DNA of 64,000 nucleotides from contig CM065804.1 of NCBI GenBank assembly GCA_033398695.1, positions 47,709,501 to 47,773,500 of the forward strand, given 5' to 3'. Position 1 is the stretch's first letter, and each line of letters begins with the position of its first letter. Both the position numbers and the translations under genes were made by a program. Origin of the DNA: Orobanche coerulescens. Lineage: Eukaryota > Streptophyta > Magnoliopsida > Lamiales > Orobanchaceae. Of the stretch, positions 1 through 10,771 are shown piece by piece. Below the pieces are notes generated by a model that worked only from the letters and a program-made list of their open reading frames with translations, made no database searches and was not told the origin of the DNA.

Positions 1-311
1 GGCCCGATTCAAAATCGAGCCAAAAACCCGAGGGCTGCCTGGCCGAGTCCTGATCGGCAGGCATCGGCTGCCTCTCGACAGCTGCGGCCGAGACATGGCC
101 GAGCATGCTCGGCAACTGGCGGGCAGCCAGCAAAGGTCGCTAGACCACCGCCGTGACCGCTTTCTTCATTTTTTGGCCCGTTTCCAAAAACGTGATGCTA
201 CAACGAACAATTTAAAATCTACGATTATTCCAAACATGATTCTAAATCATAATCATCATCCAAAAGCATTCAAAATGCACAAATAATCGTATATACGGAA
301 ACATTGACCTC

Positions 312-323
312 GCTCTGATACCA
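312..323 (-). other. Primer-binding site of the Angela-like element
   Basis: Read on the minus strand, TGGTATCAGAGC lies one base past the LTR end. This is the usual plant PBS complementary to the 3' end of initiator-methionine tRNA. It fixes 325-2156 as the 5' LTR and the element as minus-strand. Confidence 0.85.
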
Positions 324-324
324 C

Positions 325-2156
325 TGTTGGGATTCCGAAAATAAAACGAAATACGCAGCGGAAATAAATACAAATCCCAAACAGGATCGATCAAGTAACG
401 TATATACGAAAAAAAATACAAAGATAAAGGTTCATACCCTTGAAGCCAATAAATCTTCGTAAAATGTAGACGATGATCACGATCCCATCCCGAACACGAA
501 ATCCCTTCGTTCCAAGCACCGAAACTTCGAAGCCCCTACTTCACACGCGTCGGAAGTTGCCCGGAAAATTCGACGTAACTTCGTTCTCCAAGAACACGGC
601 TAGGAAGTTACCGTAGGAATTTTCTCTCTATTTTTTCTTTGAATTTCTTTTCACCTCTAAGATGAAAATAACTTAAAAAAAATAATATTCTTCCTCACTT
701 CAGCTTTTCTCTCGGCAGGAGCAGCAAGCTTATGGCCTTTTTTTGTGTCTTCTCTCTCTCTCTTTGTTTATGTTGGTGAAGATGTATATATTATGGAAAC
801 ATCTCATCATGTAGTTATTAATGTGAGAAAAGAATCTCAACACATAATAACAAAACATGACAACAACAACATAACATGCGAGGGTGGAAAAATATGTGAG
901 GGGGGCGGCCCATTAGGAAGTTTCCTAGAAACGAGCCGAGTCACTCGGTTCGTGTACCAGACGTTCGTCAAACGACTCCGTTAAATACACTCCATTTAAT
1001 CACCAATATATTTATATTAATTAATTAATCTAATTAATTAATAATATCAAATACAAATATATTTCTCTAAGAAATATAATTTATGAATTAAATTAATTAC
1101 CCGGTAACTTAATTTTAATTCATAAGACCGCTATTTTGATTTATCTAATAAATCATAATTAGATATCCAATATCTAATATTAATAGAGAGATAATAAATT
1201 CACATTTATCCGTCAACGCTCCCGATGCGCGACTCGTAGGTCCGTCTCACCGGCATTGGGAGGAACTAATGAATGCGGGCAAAGACTTAGCCACTTAGCG
1301 GCCGCATCAGAACCCCGATCGAGAACGAATGAAGGGGTCATTCCAGAACCATTATGTCGTGAATACTATATACGTATAGACCCTTTATCAGATGTCCCGG
1401 TCAAGTCTTCGGGTCACGGTAAAGTCAAACCCTACTATTGACTAGACTCTATACATGTGTTAATGCAAATCAAGACCGACTGATTAATAGTGTATCTAAT
1501 ACGACTATATCAGAATGCTTTGGCCAAAGACTCATGATCTTATTTGCCATTAACCGAATAGGACATACGCCTGCTCACTAACATGAGATAGAATCCTTTC
1601 TTGGCGTACAGTAAAGACTGCTACCTGCCCATATAGTCCGCACTTCGAGGTCGACTTGCAATTAAGCAAATGAGTCATCTTCTACTGAACCCTAAAATCA
1701 AAGGTCCACGTATACTATCACAACCTTTCGATTCGTCATCGACTCTCTGAGAGTGAATACCGTGTGACTGAATTGAGTATGAGTCGTGTTCGAGTATACT
1801 GGTCCCACCAATATACTTTATAACTATGCTATCAAGACGTGCACACGTCCTAGCATCAGTTATACAAGTCTTATTAAAACTTAATGCCCATTTAAGTTTA
1901 TTGACTTGCGAACGATTTACGTAAATAAACTTTAAACACTTCCAGTGCATTTTCTCTTATCCCATAACGAGAATGGAATATTCAGTTTATTTACATGGAC
2001 TTCACTTCAATGTTTACCAAGTCAAGAATGCAATTGAAATACAATAAACAGTGAATGAATCGAATTGCCTTTTTATTATTTATTATTCCATAATTACAAG
2101 TACAATGCCAATACTCTTTCATCCCCTGAGTGGCATTCTAGGGCATATTCCTAACA
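325..2156 (-). repeat. 5' LTR of Angela-like Copia element (1832 bp)
   Basis: The LTR begins TGTTAGG and ends CCCAACA on the minus strand. It holds AT-rich stretches near 1000-1200 and no coding capacity. Its partner LTR lies outside the window, so its age cannot be judged here. Confidence 0.8.
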
Positions 2157-2658
2157 ACTGCCCCATTAGCGTACGCTAAAATCCACTCATAGCGTGAGCC
2201 AGGAATTATTCCAAAATCAGTCCAGTACCCACTGGACTCTGCCTGATCGGCGCGCGCTATACTGACCGCATAGTGGGCGCTATCCAAACTTACTAGCGTG
2301 CGCTACTTACCATTCGTAGCGTGCGCTACACCAACTCGACTGCAGGCCTGAACCACATTAGCGTGCGCTAATACTGAGAGGTAGCGTGCGCTACCCGTGC
2401 TCAATTAGCGCACGCTAAAGATAGTACGTAGCGTGCGCTACTCCTCACACACAGCCCATTATGAAGATGACAATGATGATGACCACGGTTCGATCCTCCA
2501 ACCAGGTAGGACGATGAATAATAACTGATGTACGATACAATTACTCTGATCGGTGAATACAATGAATGAATATGAACGATGAATGATCATTAATGAGTGA
2601 AAATTTACTGAGTGACGATTACTGGATGATAATGACTGAATTACAACCAGGTATTGCA
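2157..2658 (-). repeat. 3' LTR of Gypsy A, first ~500 bp
   Basis: The sequence matches 12723-13253 of the 5' LTR, including its palindrome array. It lacks a stretch of about 23 bp present at 12915-12940, probably lost between short direct repeats. On the minus strand the LTR begins TGCAATACC where the 5' LTR has TGTAATACC. The rest of this LTR lies beyond the Angela-like insertion. Confidence 0.85.
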
Positions 2659-2676
2659 TACACTCCCCCTTAAAAT
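2659..2676 (-). other. Polypurine tract of Gypsy A
   Basis: The minus strand reads an AAGGGGGAGTG-type purine run directly before the 3' LTR, the expected plus-strand primer of reverse transcription. The same motif sits at the equivalent place in element D (41698-41715). Confidence 0.75.
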
Positions 2677-2771
2677 AGTTTCATCCCCGAAACTAAGGGT
2701 CAAACAACTCTTGATAACTCTCCCGCATACTATCCTCTGTTACCCAAGTAGCCTCTTCGACTCTTTGTCTA
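2677..2771 (-). pseudogene. Chromodomain C-terminus of Gypsy A (distal half)
   Basis: The minus strand encodes the end of a chromodomain: a VEEATWVTEDSMRESY motif and a stop near 2693. The preceding half lies at 5674-5819, cut off by the solo LTR. The Trp and acidic residues of the motif are typical of chromovirus integrase tails. The TSD copy GTCTA is at 2767-2771. Confidence 0.8.
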
Positions 2772-3226
2772 TGTAATACCCGAGATTCTCGGTTCTGGTT
2801 AGTTTTGAATTTTTGTTGGTTGCGCCAGTCATTTTGATAAGTTGGCAATTTCTTGAGATTTTCCCCTATGTTGGGTATGGCCGATGTACCATGTTGTAGT
2901 GTTTGTCGGGTTCGACTTATCATTGCGTAAGTCGAGCTAATATTATGTCGTGCTTTGTTATTTGTTTTTTTTCGATTTGGATCATTGGTGTTGTCCGTTA
3001 GTGTTTCGTTGCATGTTGAATAATCATTGTTTTGTCGAGGAGTATCGTTGTTGTGCATTTGGTCGACTTTGTAAGATTACCACCGGAACTTATTAAGTCT
3101 AAAAATTCTTAAACTTTATAATGTGATAGAGCATCAAATTAGCTTTCCAATGGTTCAAACGGCGAGTCAATCGGAGTATGGACGAATGAGTTATGGCAAA
3201 AATAGCAAAGACTACACAGTCTATAA

Positions 3227-3339
3227 TTAGCGCACGCTAAACACATTTATTAGCGCGCGCTAACGAAGTCTGGCAGAGGGTTCTGGACTGCATTTTGCAG
3301 TCGATAGCGCACGCTACACATACCTTAGCGTGCGCTAAT
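3227..3339. repeat. CpG palindrome cluster in solo LTR
   Basis: Four copies of the TTAGCGCACGCTAA / TAGCGTGCGCTA word (two orientations plus a fully palindromic GCGCGCGC variant) occur in about 110 bp. The same word forms the array in the LTR of element A, at a similar distance from the LTR start. Confidence 0.8.
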
Positions 3340-4367
3340 CGTGATGATAAATAGGATCGCATAGGTCAACTTTCGTCATTTTTCATTTCACTTCTTCCTC
3401 TCGCGACCAGCGATTCGTGCGTGAGAATGTGGAGATCTCGGCCAGATATCATTAGATATCAACTCCTTTCAACTCCTAACATGGATTTATCAACCTTCTT
3501 TCATCTTCCACCATCGGATTCGAGGTAAAATCCCTTAGAACCTTGGTTTTGGGAATTTTGGGGGGTTTTCCTTGATCTCTTGAGTTCACTCGGAAATGAT
3601 AAATTGATTGTGTAATTCTTGTTGTTATGGTTGTACCCTACGGATTAGAAATTCGTTTATTGATTTCATTCCACCCGGAACATGATTTTGATTTCCTTGG
3701 GAAACCCTTGTTGTTTCTTAGTGTCGATTGGGATTTCGTTTAGTATTGTTGATTCGTAGCGGTGTTATTCTCATAGTGGTGGTGTTATTGAGTTCTCGCG
3801 AAGGTGGTTTCATCCGAGTCGCGTTCGTCGGAGTATTCACAAATTGAATTCGAGGCAAGTATCTTGCCCATACATTACGTGTTTTGTGGATATAATGGTT
3901 GCTAATCGTCGATATGTGCTAAATAAATATTTATAACTATTTTTTCAAAAGAATCGGTATATTTACCATCATGGTTTTCTTAAAGATGACTCGTGTGTTC
4001 CGAGAATTAATATGCTTAATTGAATATGTGTATTAATGTTGAGTATAAGATCGCATTACTTTTGTGTGATGCCATTATGTGTGATTACGTCGTCGGTAAG
4101 TTTTGAAGTTTAATCCTTTGTTTAAGTTGTACGTGGAGACATGTGGTTATCGATGAATATGTGAATTTATGTGATATTGGTTGTGTCGTTCGGTGCGGTT
4201 GCAATAGTGTGCTTCCTTGTTGATAGTATTAGTTCTGGGCCGTGAGCATGTGTTGGATGAACTGGCCATTCTAGTAAGGTACCTCGACTATATATATACC
4301 GTGATTGATTTTTGAGGCTTGTGGTTTACAACTGAATTGTGATCTTTCGGGTGCGTGAGTTGTGTTC

Positions 4368-4760
4368 CTTCCACCCGGAGCGTTCGACGGGACGTCTGGG
4401 GGTCGATACTAAGGGGTACGGCCGAGGAAGTGGACTCAGGTGCGTGTGTGGTCGAACTTCCACCCGGAGCGTTCCACGGGGCGTATGGGGGTCGATACTA
4501 AGGGGTACGGCCGAGGAAGTGGACTTGGGTGCGTGTGTGGTTGAACTTCCATCCGGAGCGTTCGACGGGGCATCTGGGGTTCGATACTAAGGGGTATGGC
4601 CGAGGAAGTGGACTGGGGTGCGTGTGTGGTTGAACTTCCACCCGGAGCGTTCGATGGGGTGTCTGGGGGTCGATACTAAGGGGTATGGCCGCGGAAGTGG
4701 CTTCCCACCCGGAGCGTTCGACGGGGCGTCTGGGGGCCGATGCTAAGGGGCACGGCTGCG
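4368..4760. repeat. 89-bp tandem repeat in solo LTR
   Basis: Units begin at 4368, 4457, 4546 and 4635 (89-bp spacing), with a shortened fifth at about 4701. Each holds CTTCCACCCGGAGCGTTC and GGTCGATACTAAGGGG with few mismatches. The array is GC-rich against an AT-rich LTR. A short ORF crosses it only because the repeat lacks stops. Confidence 0.88.
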
Positions 4761-5673
4761 GGTTACCAAGTGTGGTTTCCGTGATATTGATGTTTTCGTT
4801 AATGGTGATATAGTCTGGAGTATCACAATGCTTTGTGCTCGGGGTCGAGAGTCATTGTATATCGAGTCTTGGTGCTTGGCTAGAATGGCATAAATAATGT
4901 ATTATGTGTAATGTGCACTTGTAAGTGAATTAAAGTGGATGATCGGGTCGTGGACCCTGTGTTTTGTGTCCGGGATGGTTGGGTCGTGGACTCCGTGCTT
5001 TGTTAATGGATTTGCATTTTGGAATATGAACTTTGGGACTGTGACCCTGAGTGGCTTTCGAGGAATTAAGAACTTTTTGATTTCAAATGTTTTCAAAACT
5101 TTCGAGATTTGGAAATGTTTTCAAAGTGCTTACTTGTTTCGTTTCTACTTTCAAGACTTGAACTATTTTAACTAAATAATATATCTCAGGAAGTCTTTCA
5201 TTGTATTCTCGGAATATGTTGTGTATGGATCGTATTTACATTTTATACTTGTACTAGCAAAACAGTGGAGTTTTGCTAACCCCCGAGTATTCGGGGGGTG
5301 GATGTCTGTTCTGCATCCAGGTACATGCAGGTAACACAGGATCGGTGCGAAGGATGATAGAAGACGAATGATACTAATCACATGAAGTCCAATTTTGGAT
5401 ACAGTCGGTCAGAGTTCGTTGTATGGTCTTTTCTACTGTCGTACTTTCGTTTGTGAGTGTATTTTACCCTTGCATGAGTATAAGTCGAGATAGAAATGTA
5501 TACTTTGATTTGTATGTTAGTGACAAAAGACCAAATCGGTCTATTCGTTCGTTATGTTGTTACGTCGGTATGTAAAGTAATGTGATGTTTCGATGTCTAG
5601 CCTGGTGGATCCTCACGGAGAGGATCTGCGGCGTGTAATATTCCCGGTCAGATTCTAGGGGTGTTACAGTCTA

Positions 5674-5819
5674 GACCACTGAATTTTAACCAAAGGAATC
5701 CTCTTGTTCCTCAACTGTTTGATTCGCCGCTCTAAGACTCGTACGGGACGCTCCTCATATGACTGATCGTCTGCGATCTCGATCTCGTCGAACTGAGAGA
5801 CGTGAAACACATTATGAAT
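5674..5819 (-). pseudogene. Integrase tail and proximal chromodomain of Gypsy A
   Basis: The minus strand continues the integrase C-terminus with [21 protein letters not shown] and RIPLVKIQWSR. It then meets the solo LTR at the TSD. Compared with element D (41852-42052) it lacks about a dozen codons (the [12 protein letters not shown] part). A stop separates it from the integrase core at 5820. Confidence 0.75.
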
Positions 5820-6723
5820 TCAGCTCAACGCCGGAGGTAAGGCCAATCGATAAGCTAGCTCGCCTACTCGATCTAAAATCTCAAACGGTCCAATGAATCT
5901 CGGACTCAACTTTCCCCTCTTCCCAAAACGGAAGATACCTCTACTCAGGGATACCTTGACCAAAACTTGGTTACCCGCCTCGAACTCTAATGGCCGACGA
6001 CGGTTATCTGCGTATGATTTTTGTCGACTCTGAGCGGTCAACAAACGACTCCTGATCAAAGCTACCTTCTCACGGGCAGCTATAAGCATATCGGGCTCGG
6101 TGCCGATTGATTCTGATAAGTCATCCCAACATAAAGGAGATCGACAACGACAACCGTACAAGGCCTCGTAAGGTGCCATATTTATTGTAACATGCCAACT
6201 ATTATTATACGTGAACTCAATCAACGGTAGTTGGGCTTCCCAATCATCTTTCCAATCGAGGACACATGCTCTCAACCTGTCCTCCAATGTCTGAATAGTC
6301 CTCTCTGATTGTCCGTCGGACTGAGGATGAAAAGTTGTGCTGAGATTAAGCTGAGTTCCCATAGCACGATGAACTGATTTCCAAAAATGTGACACGAATC
6401 GCCTGTCACGATCAGAAACGATACTCTTAGGAGTACCATGCAATCTCACTATTTCTTTGATGAACAACTGGGCAAGTCTCTGGGGACCCCACATATCTTT
6501 AATCTCAAGGAAATGGGCTGACTTAGTTAGACGATCCATAATTACCCAAATTGTATTCATGCCACGACGACTCGTCGGCAAACTCAAGATGAAGTCCATT
6601 GAAATATCTTCCCACTTCCACTATGGAATAGGGAGAGGTTTCAGCATACCCGCCGGTCGCTGATGTTCTATCTTGACTTGCTGACAGGTTAAACATCTCG
6701 AAACAAATTCCGCGACTTCTCAC
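5820..6723 (-). pseudogene. Integrase core of Gypsy A
   Basis: The minus-strand product inserts retroelement cDNA into the host genome. Readable parts include an RNase H-fold core with SRRGMNTIWVIMDRLTKSAH (first Asp), SIVSDRDRRFVSHFWK (second Asp) and HPQSDGQSERTIQTLE (catalytic Glu), then the GPF/Y-type tail GPFEILDRVGELAYRL. The core is an open 259-codon frame, but the zinc-binding part upstream (6600-7200) is split by frameshifts. Element D carries a second decayed copy of the same region at 42077-42906. Confidence 0.88.
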
Positions 6724-7210
6724 TTCATATTATTCCACCAGTAATTTTGTTTCAAGTCTTTGTACATCTTGCTAGACCCCGGATGAATGGAATAAGGGGT
6801 AGCATGAGCTTCTCTCAAAATTGAGTTTTTCAACTCGTCGTTCGTCGGTACGCATAACCGATTCTTAAATCGCAAAAGTCCATCCCCGTGGACCACAAAT
6901 CTAGGGCTTTCCCCTGAGTCACATCATCTCGAATGCGTAACAAAAATGGGTCCGAACCCTGATTCTCCCTGATCGCCTCCTCAAGTGGCGATGAAATCTC
7001 TAACGTACAAAGTTGCCCTTGTACTCACTGTAACCAGATCTCGATCTCGGGTCTCAGAAATTCCTGCTGAAGTTCCCTCTGAACTGTTAATCGAGCAAGC
7101 ATCTGATCCTGAACAGACTTACGACTCAAGGCGTCGGCGACAACGTTCGCCTTGCCCGGGTGGTATAGTATCTCAATATCATAATCTTGGATTAGTTCCA
7201 ACCACCGCCT

Positions 7211-7932
7211 CTACCACATATTTAACTCCTTCTGAGTAAATATATACTTCAAACTCTTATGATCGGTGAATATCTGACAGGTAACGCCATAAAGATAATG
7301 ACGCCAAATCTTCAATGTGAACACCACGGCTGCTAACTCCAGGTCTTGGGTCGGATAATTAACCTCGTAAGGTCTCAATTGCCGTGAAGCATAAGCAATA
7401 ACTTTCCCGTTCTGCATTAGTACACATTCCCGGATGCATCACTATAAATCACAAATCTTTTTGTCCCTTGCGGTAAAGAAAGGACAGGTGCTGAAATTAA
7501 TCGACTCTTGAGATCCTCAAAACTCTGCTGATACGCGTCGGACCACGTGTATTTCTTATCCTTTCGTAAAAGGTTCGTCATGGGTTGAGCAATTTTAGAA
7601 AATCCTTCCACAAATCGCCGATAATAACCAGCTAATCCGAGGAAACTCCAAATTTCCTTAACATTCTTCGGAGGTTGCCAATATCGGATCGCCTCCATCT
7701 TCTGAGGGTCGACACGAACTCCGTCTGATGAAATTACATGTCCGAGAAATGTCACTTCGGACATCCAGAACTCACATTTGGAAAACTTCCCATAAAGTTC
7801 CTCTCGTCTCAACACGTCGAGCACCTGATGAAGGTGAAACTCGTGCTCCTCCCAGTCACGAGAATAAATTAGAATGTCATCAATAGAGACAACCACAAAC
7901 TGATCCAAATAGTCGATGAAAACTCGATTCAT
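7211..7932 (-). pseudogene. RT palm/thumb and RNase H of Gypsy A
   Basis: The minus strand encodes [15 protein letters not shown], the RT active-site motif with both Asp retained but Phe replaced by Ser before IDD. The connection follows ([17 protein letters not shown]), then RNase H with [24 protein letters not shown] and [17 protein letters not shown] small deletion at about 7417 shifts the frame between SDASG and the following VIAYASRQL. The upstream RT half is separated by a stop at 7933-7935. It would copy the element RNA and remove it if intact. Confidence 0.88.
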
Positions 7933-7935
7933 TAA

Positions 7936-9066
7936 TTACATGAATACCGCAGGTGCATTAGTTACCCCAAACGGCATTACTACAAACTCATAATGACCAT
8001 AGCGTGTTCGGAATGCCATCCTTGCGATATCCGACTCTCGAATTCGTAACTGATGATATCCAGATCTTAAATCGATCTTGGAAAATACTGAAGCTCCCTG
8101 AAGTTGATCCAAAAGATCATCGATACGAGGTAGAGGATATTTATTCTTGATCGTCACCCGGTTCAATTCCCGGTAATCTATACACAAGCGAAACGAACCA
8201 TCCTTCTTCTTGACAAACAACACAGGTGCTCCCCACGGGGACGTACTCGGCCGGATATAACCTTTCTCGGTTAGATCCTCTAATTGATTCTTCAACTCCT
8301 GCATTTCGGTCGGGGCCATCTGGCACGGTGCCTTTGATATTGGGGACGTACCATGCTCCAACTCAATCGTGAATTCCACATCTCTCTGTGGAGGCAAACC
8401 AGGTAACTCGTATGGAAATACATCGGCATATTCTCTCACTACAGGAATATCCGTCAACATTACTGATGGTTTCTCGGTCTGGGTCATATAGCACCAATAA
8501 CCGACACACCCCTGATTAAGTAATTTCACTGCTTTCATCAAGTTGATGACTCTACCAGTACAGCTGGGATTACCTCCCTGAAAAACACATTTGACTCCAT
8601 CGTCTGAAATGATAGTGACCATACGCTTACGGACACTAATGATGGCATCGTGACGATCCATCCAATCAATACCCAAGATGATGTCGTCTCTCGGTAAATC
8701 TACCACGATTAGGTTTGCTAACCAATCACGGCCATGAAACTGAATCGGACAATTCTTAATCTCATGATTCCCGATAATTCTTCTACCATCGGGTAGACCA
8801 ATGACATAAGGCTCACAAGTAGTAGCACTACCCAGACGTAGTCTACTCAAACATGACTCGGAAATGAATGAATGCGATGCACCAATATCAAAAAGGGTAC
8901 ACACAGGTTGAGATAGAATTTCGAGTGTACCTGAGATCATTCGGGCTTCCGGATCATCAGCTCTCTTCATCTCATAAATTCTGGGCTTGCCAACCCCAGA
9001 ACCGGATGCTCCTGTCTGATAGCTGTGGGCTCCGCCTTTGTTAGCTCCCGTCGTCTTAAACGACAC
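7936..9066 (-). pseudogene. Aspartic protease and N-terminal RT of Gypsy A
   Basis: A 376-codon minus-strand frame. The first third is a retropepsin-like domain with [14 protein letters not shown]; the catalytic Asp is kept but the usual DTG/DSG triad reads DIG. A linker follows, then RT fingers with [55 protein letters not shown] and the [20 protein letters not shown] motif. It stops just before the active-site block, which resumes at 7932. Confidence 0.88.
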
Positions 9067-9141
9067 TGACTGAGTAGCCTGATTCGGAACAGCTGACTGT
9101 TTCGGGGCTTGAGATGACGCCGAAGTAGGTTTGGAATCCCT

Positions 9142-10272
9142 TCAGCAAAAACGGGCCTTATGTCCCGCCATTCTACAGTTATTGCACGTGACGGTTTGCC
9201 TCAAACACTTCGTGCTGTAATGACCCTGTTCTCCACAGTTGAAATAGGTAATGGCCGAACTGGCCGCTCGTGACTGAGATCCCGCGGGTCTGGGCGCCAT
9301 AGGAGGTCGCTCAGTGAAAGTAGAGCCCACTCGAGGCTTCTTGAAAGTTGCTTGACTGCCTTCAGACTAATTTCGATTCTTTGACTTCTTGCTTGCAGAT
9401 GAAAGTTGTTGCTTAGCAATCTCCTTAGCAGTAAGCTCATAAGTAAGAGCTTTCTCGATGAATTCGGCCAGAGTGGTGCAATTTTGATTAAGCAACTGCA
9501 TCCGCATACGAGGTTTCAACCTCTTGCTGAAATACTTGATCTTGTCCGCCTCGGAGTGAATAATAGACGAGGCGAAAGGAAAAAGCTCCTAAAATTTCTC
9601 GGCGATGGCGAGAACATCATCGTCCGTTGAGAGGTCGGGAGTGAGTAATTCCGATAACTTGGCCTCTCTGAGTGGGGCCGGATAATACCTCTCCATCATG
9701 AGAGTCTTGAATTGATCCCAAGTACATGATCCGTCAGTGGGCTTCAACGATAACCACCATGAATGAGCGCTCTTACCCAGATAGTAAGCCGCAACTGAAA
9801 CTTTATGCCCTTCGGGGCAATCCACCATAGCGAATAACTTCTCGAAATGCTCAAGCCAATGAACAATATCCTCCGGCTCAGACGATCCCTCCAAGGTAGG
9901 TGGTCTTTGGCGATAGATGTCGCCAATAATACTGCTCACACCCCTCTCCTGCCCCTGAGGTGGCGGCGAAGGAGCCTGTTGATTCTAAGTAGCTGAGTTC
10001 TGCATCGTCTCCATGAGGCGTGCCATTTGAGTCATCTGGGACATCATGCCCTGCATAAAGGCGAGTGGGTCAACCCGAACACCCTCTGAATGAGCTGTGT
10101 CCCGGGTACGACTCCCTGACAGTGAATGATCATTTCCAGGAGAATGAGTGGCGGTGTCGCTGCTCGATGAATTAGCATTATTCCTCGCGTTCGCACGTGT
10201 ATTCACACGAGTTCTCGGGGTTCGGCCCGCACCGCGGACTCTTCCCCCACGTCCTCTGCCAGCTCTTTCCAT
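9142..10272 (-). pseudogene. gag of Gypsy A with CCHC zinc knuckle
   Basis: Translation would begin at 10272 on the minus strand with an Arg/Gly-rich tail (MERAGRGRGGRVRG). The capsid-like retrotransposon gag domain follows at 9589-9939 (VHWLEHFEKLFAMVDCPEGH, SWWLSLKP, TWDQFKTLMMERYYP), then a zinc knuckle YFNCGEQGHYSTKC near 9240 with a second CNNC...H...C motif. In-frame stops near 9984, 9588 and 9368 break it into pieces. The product would form the nucleocapsid around the element RNA. Confidence 0.85.
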
Positions 10273-10755
10273 ACTGAAGTGGGAAAGTCACAAGATGATT
10301 ATATATCTCTCATGAATATCACATTATGATTACATTATGAAATGATGAAAATGAGCACACGCGCTCAAACACAATGATTACATGAATGATCAACTGAAGT
10401 GACGAGATTATCTGATGAAATTCTTGAAATGATTATCTTGAACAAGTTAACAAGATTAATGATACGATCCTCAAGATCAACAACTAAATAGTGAAATGAA
10501 CTGAGTGATTAATGAGTTAACATGATCGACATGATCACAAATGAAAACGATAATTGAGGATTGTTGACTGTTGAATGATGAATGAGTGATTCTTATTACC
10601 AGAAATTATACCATGGCGTCAGAAATCTTATTGTTCTTTGGTCTGAGGGGCTCGGCTCTTGCACGGGTCACACGTGGCATGAAAGTCTGATGATACTAGT
10701 CTGATGAACGATGATTTCAATGAGACACGACTCGAAAGGTAGTATTCAAAACCAC
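10273..10755 (-). other. 5' leader of Gypsy A
   Basis: AT-rich untranslated stretch between PBS and gag start, with many short ATGA/TGAT words. The corresponding leader of element D (61916-62453) is clearly similar, which confirms the two are related. No ORF of note. Confidence 0.7.
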
Positions 10756-10767
10756 GCTCCGATACCA
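10756..10767 (-). other. Primer-binding site of Gypsy A
   Basis: The minus strand reads TGGTATCGGAGC a few bases after the 5' LTR end, a one-base variant of the initiator-Met-tRNA PBS. Elements D (62454-62465) and E (54717-54728) use the identical variant. Confidence 0.8.
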
Positions 10768-10771
10768 ACTC

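Larger units (their letters stand above)
1..2156 (-). mobile_element. Angela-like Copia retrotransposon, 5' portion
   Basis: On the minus strand a TG...CA-bounded LTR (325-2156) is followed by a primer-binding site and the start of an internal region that leaves the window at base 1. The LTR start on the minus strand (TGTTAGGAATATGCCCTAG) resembles the LTR start I know from Angela/BARE-type Copia elements. Its right edge abuts ACTGC (2157-2161), and the uninterrupted sequence appears in the 5' LTR of element A at 12723, so this element sits inside the 3' LTR of A. No coding domain is visible in 1-311; small ORFs there show no recognisable retroelement motif. The family name rests on the LTR terminus and PBS only. 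Confidence 0.75.
2772..5668 (+). mobile_element. Solo LTR of a Gypsy family related to A and D (2897 bp)
   Basis: The element starts TGTAATACCC and ends GGGTGTTACA, the same termini as the LTRs of A and D read in their own direction. It is flanked by a perfect 5-bp duplication GTCTA (2767-2771 and 5669-5673). Outside the duplication, the flanks join into continuous element-A sequence when compared with 41790-41830 of element D. There is no PBS, PPT or coding domain inside, so it is a solo LTR left by LTR-LTR recombination. It carries four copies of a CpG palindrome (3227-3339) and an 89-bp tandem repeat (4368-4760). Small ORFs through it are chance readings. Confidence 0.9.

Noticed and set aside
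4339..4590. 83-codon ORF in the solo LTR
   Set aside because: It is produced by the stop-poor 89-bp tandem repeat.
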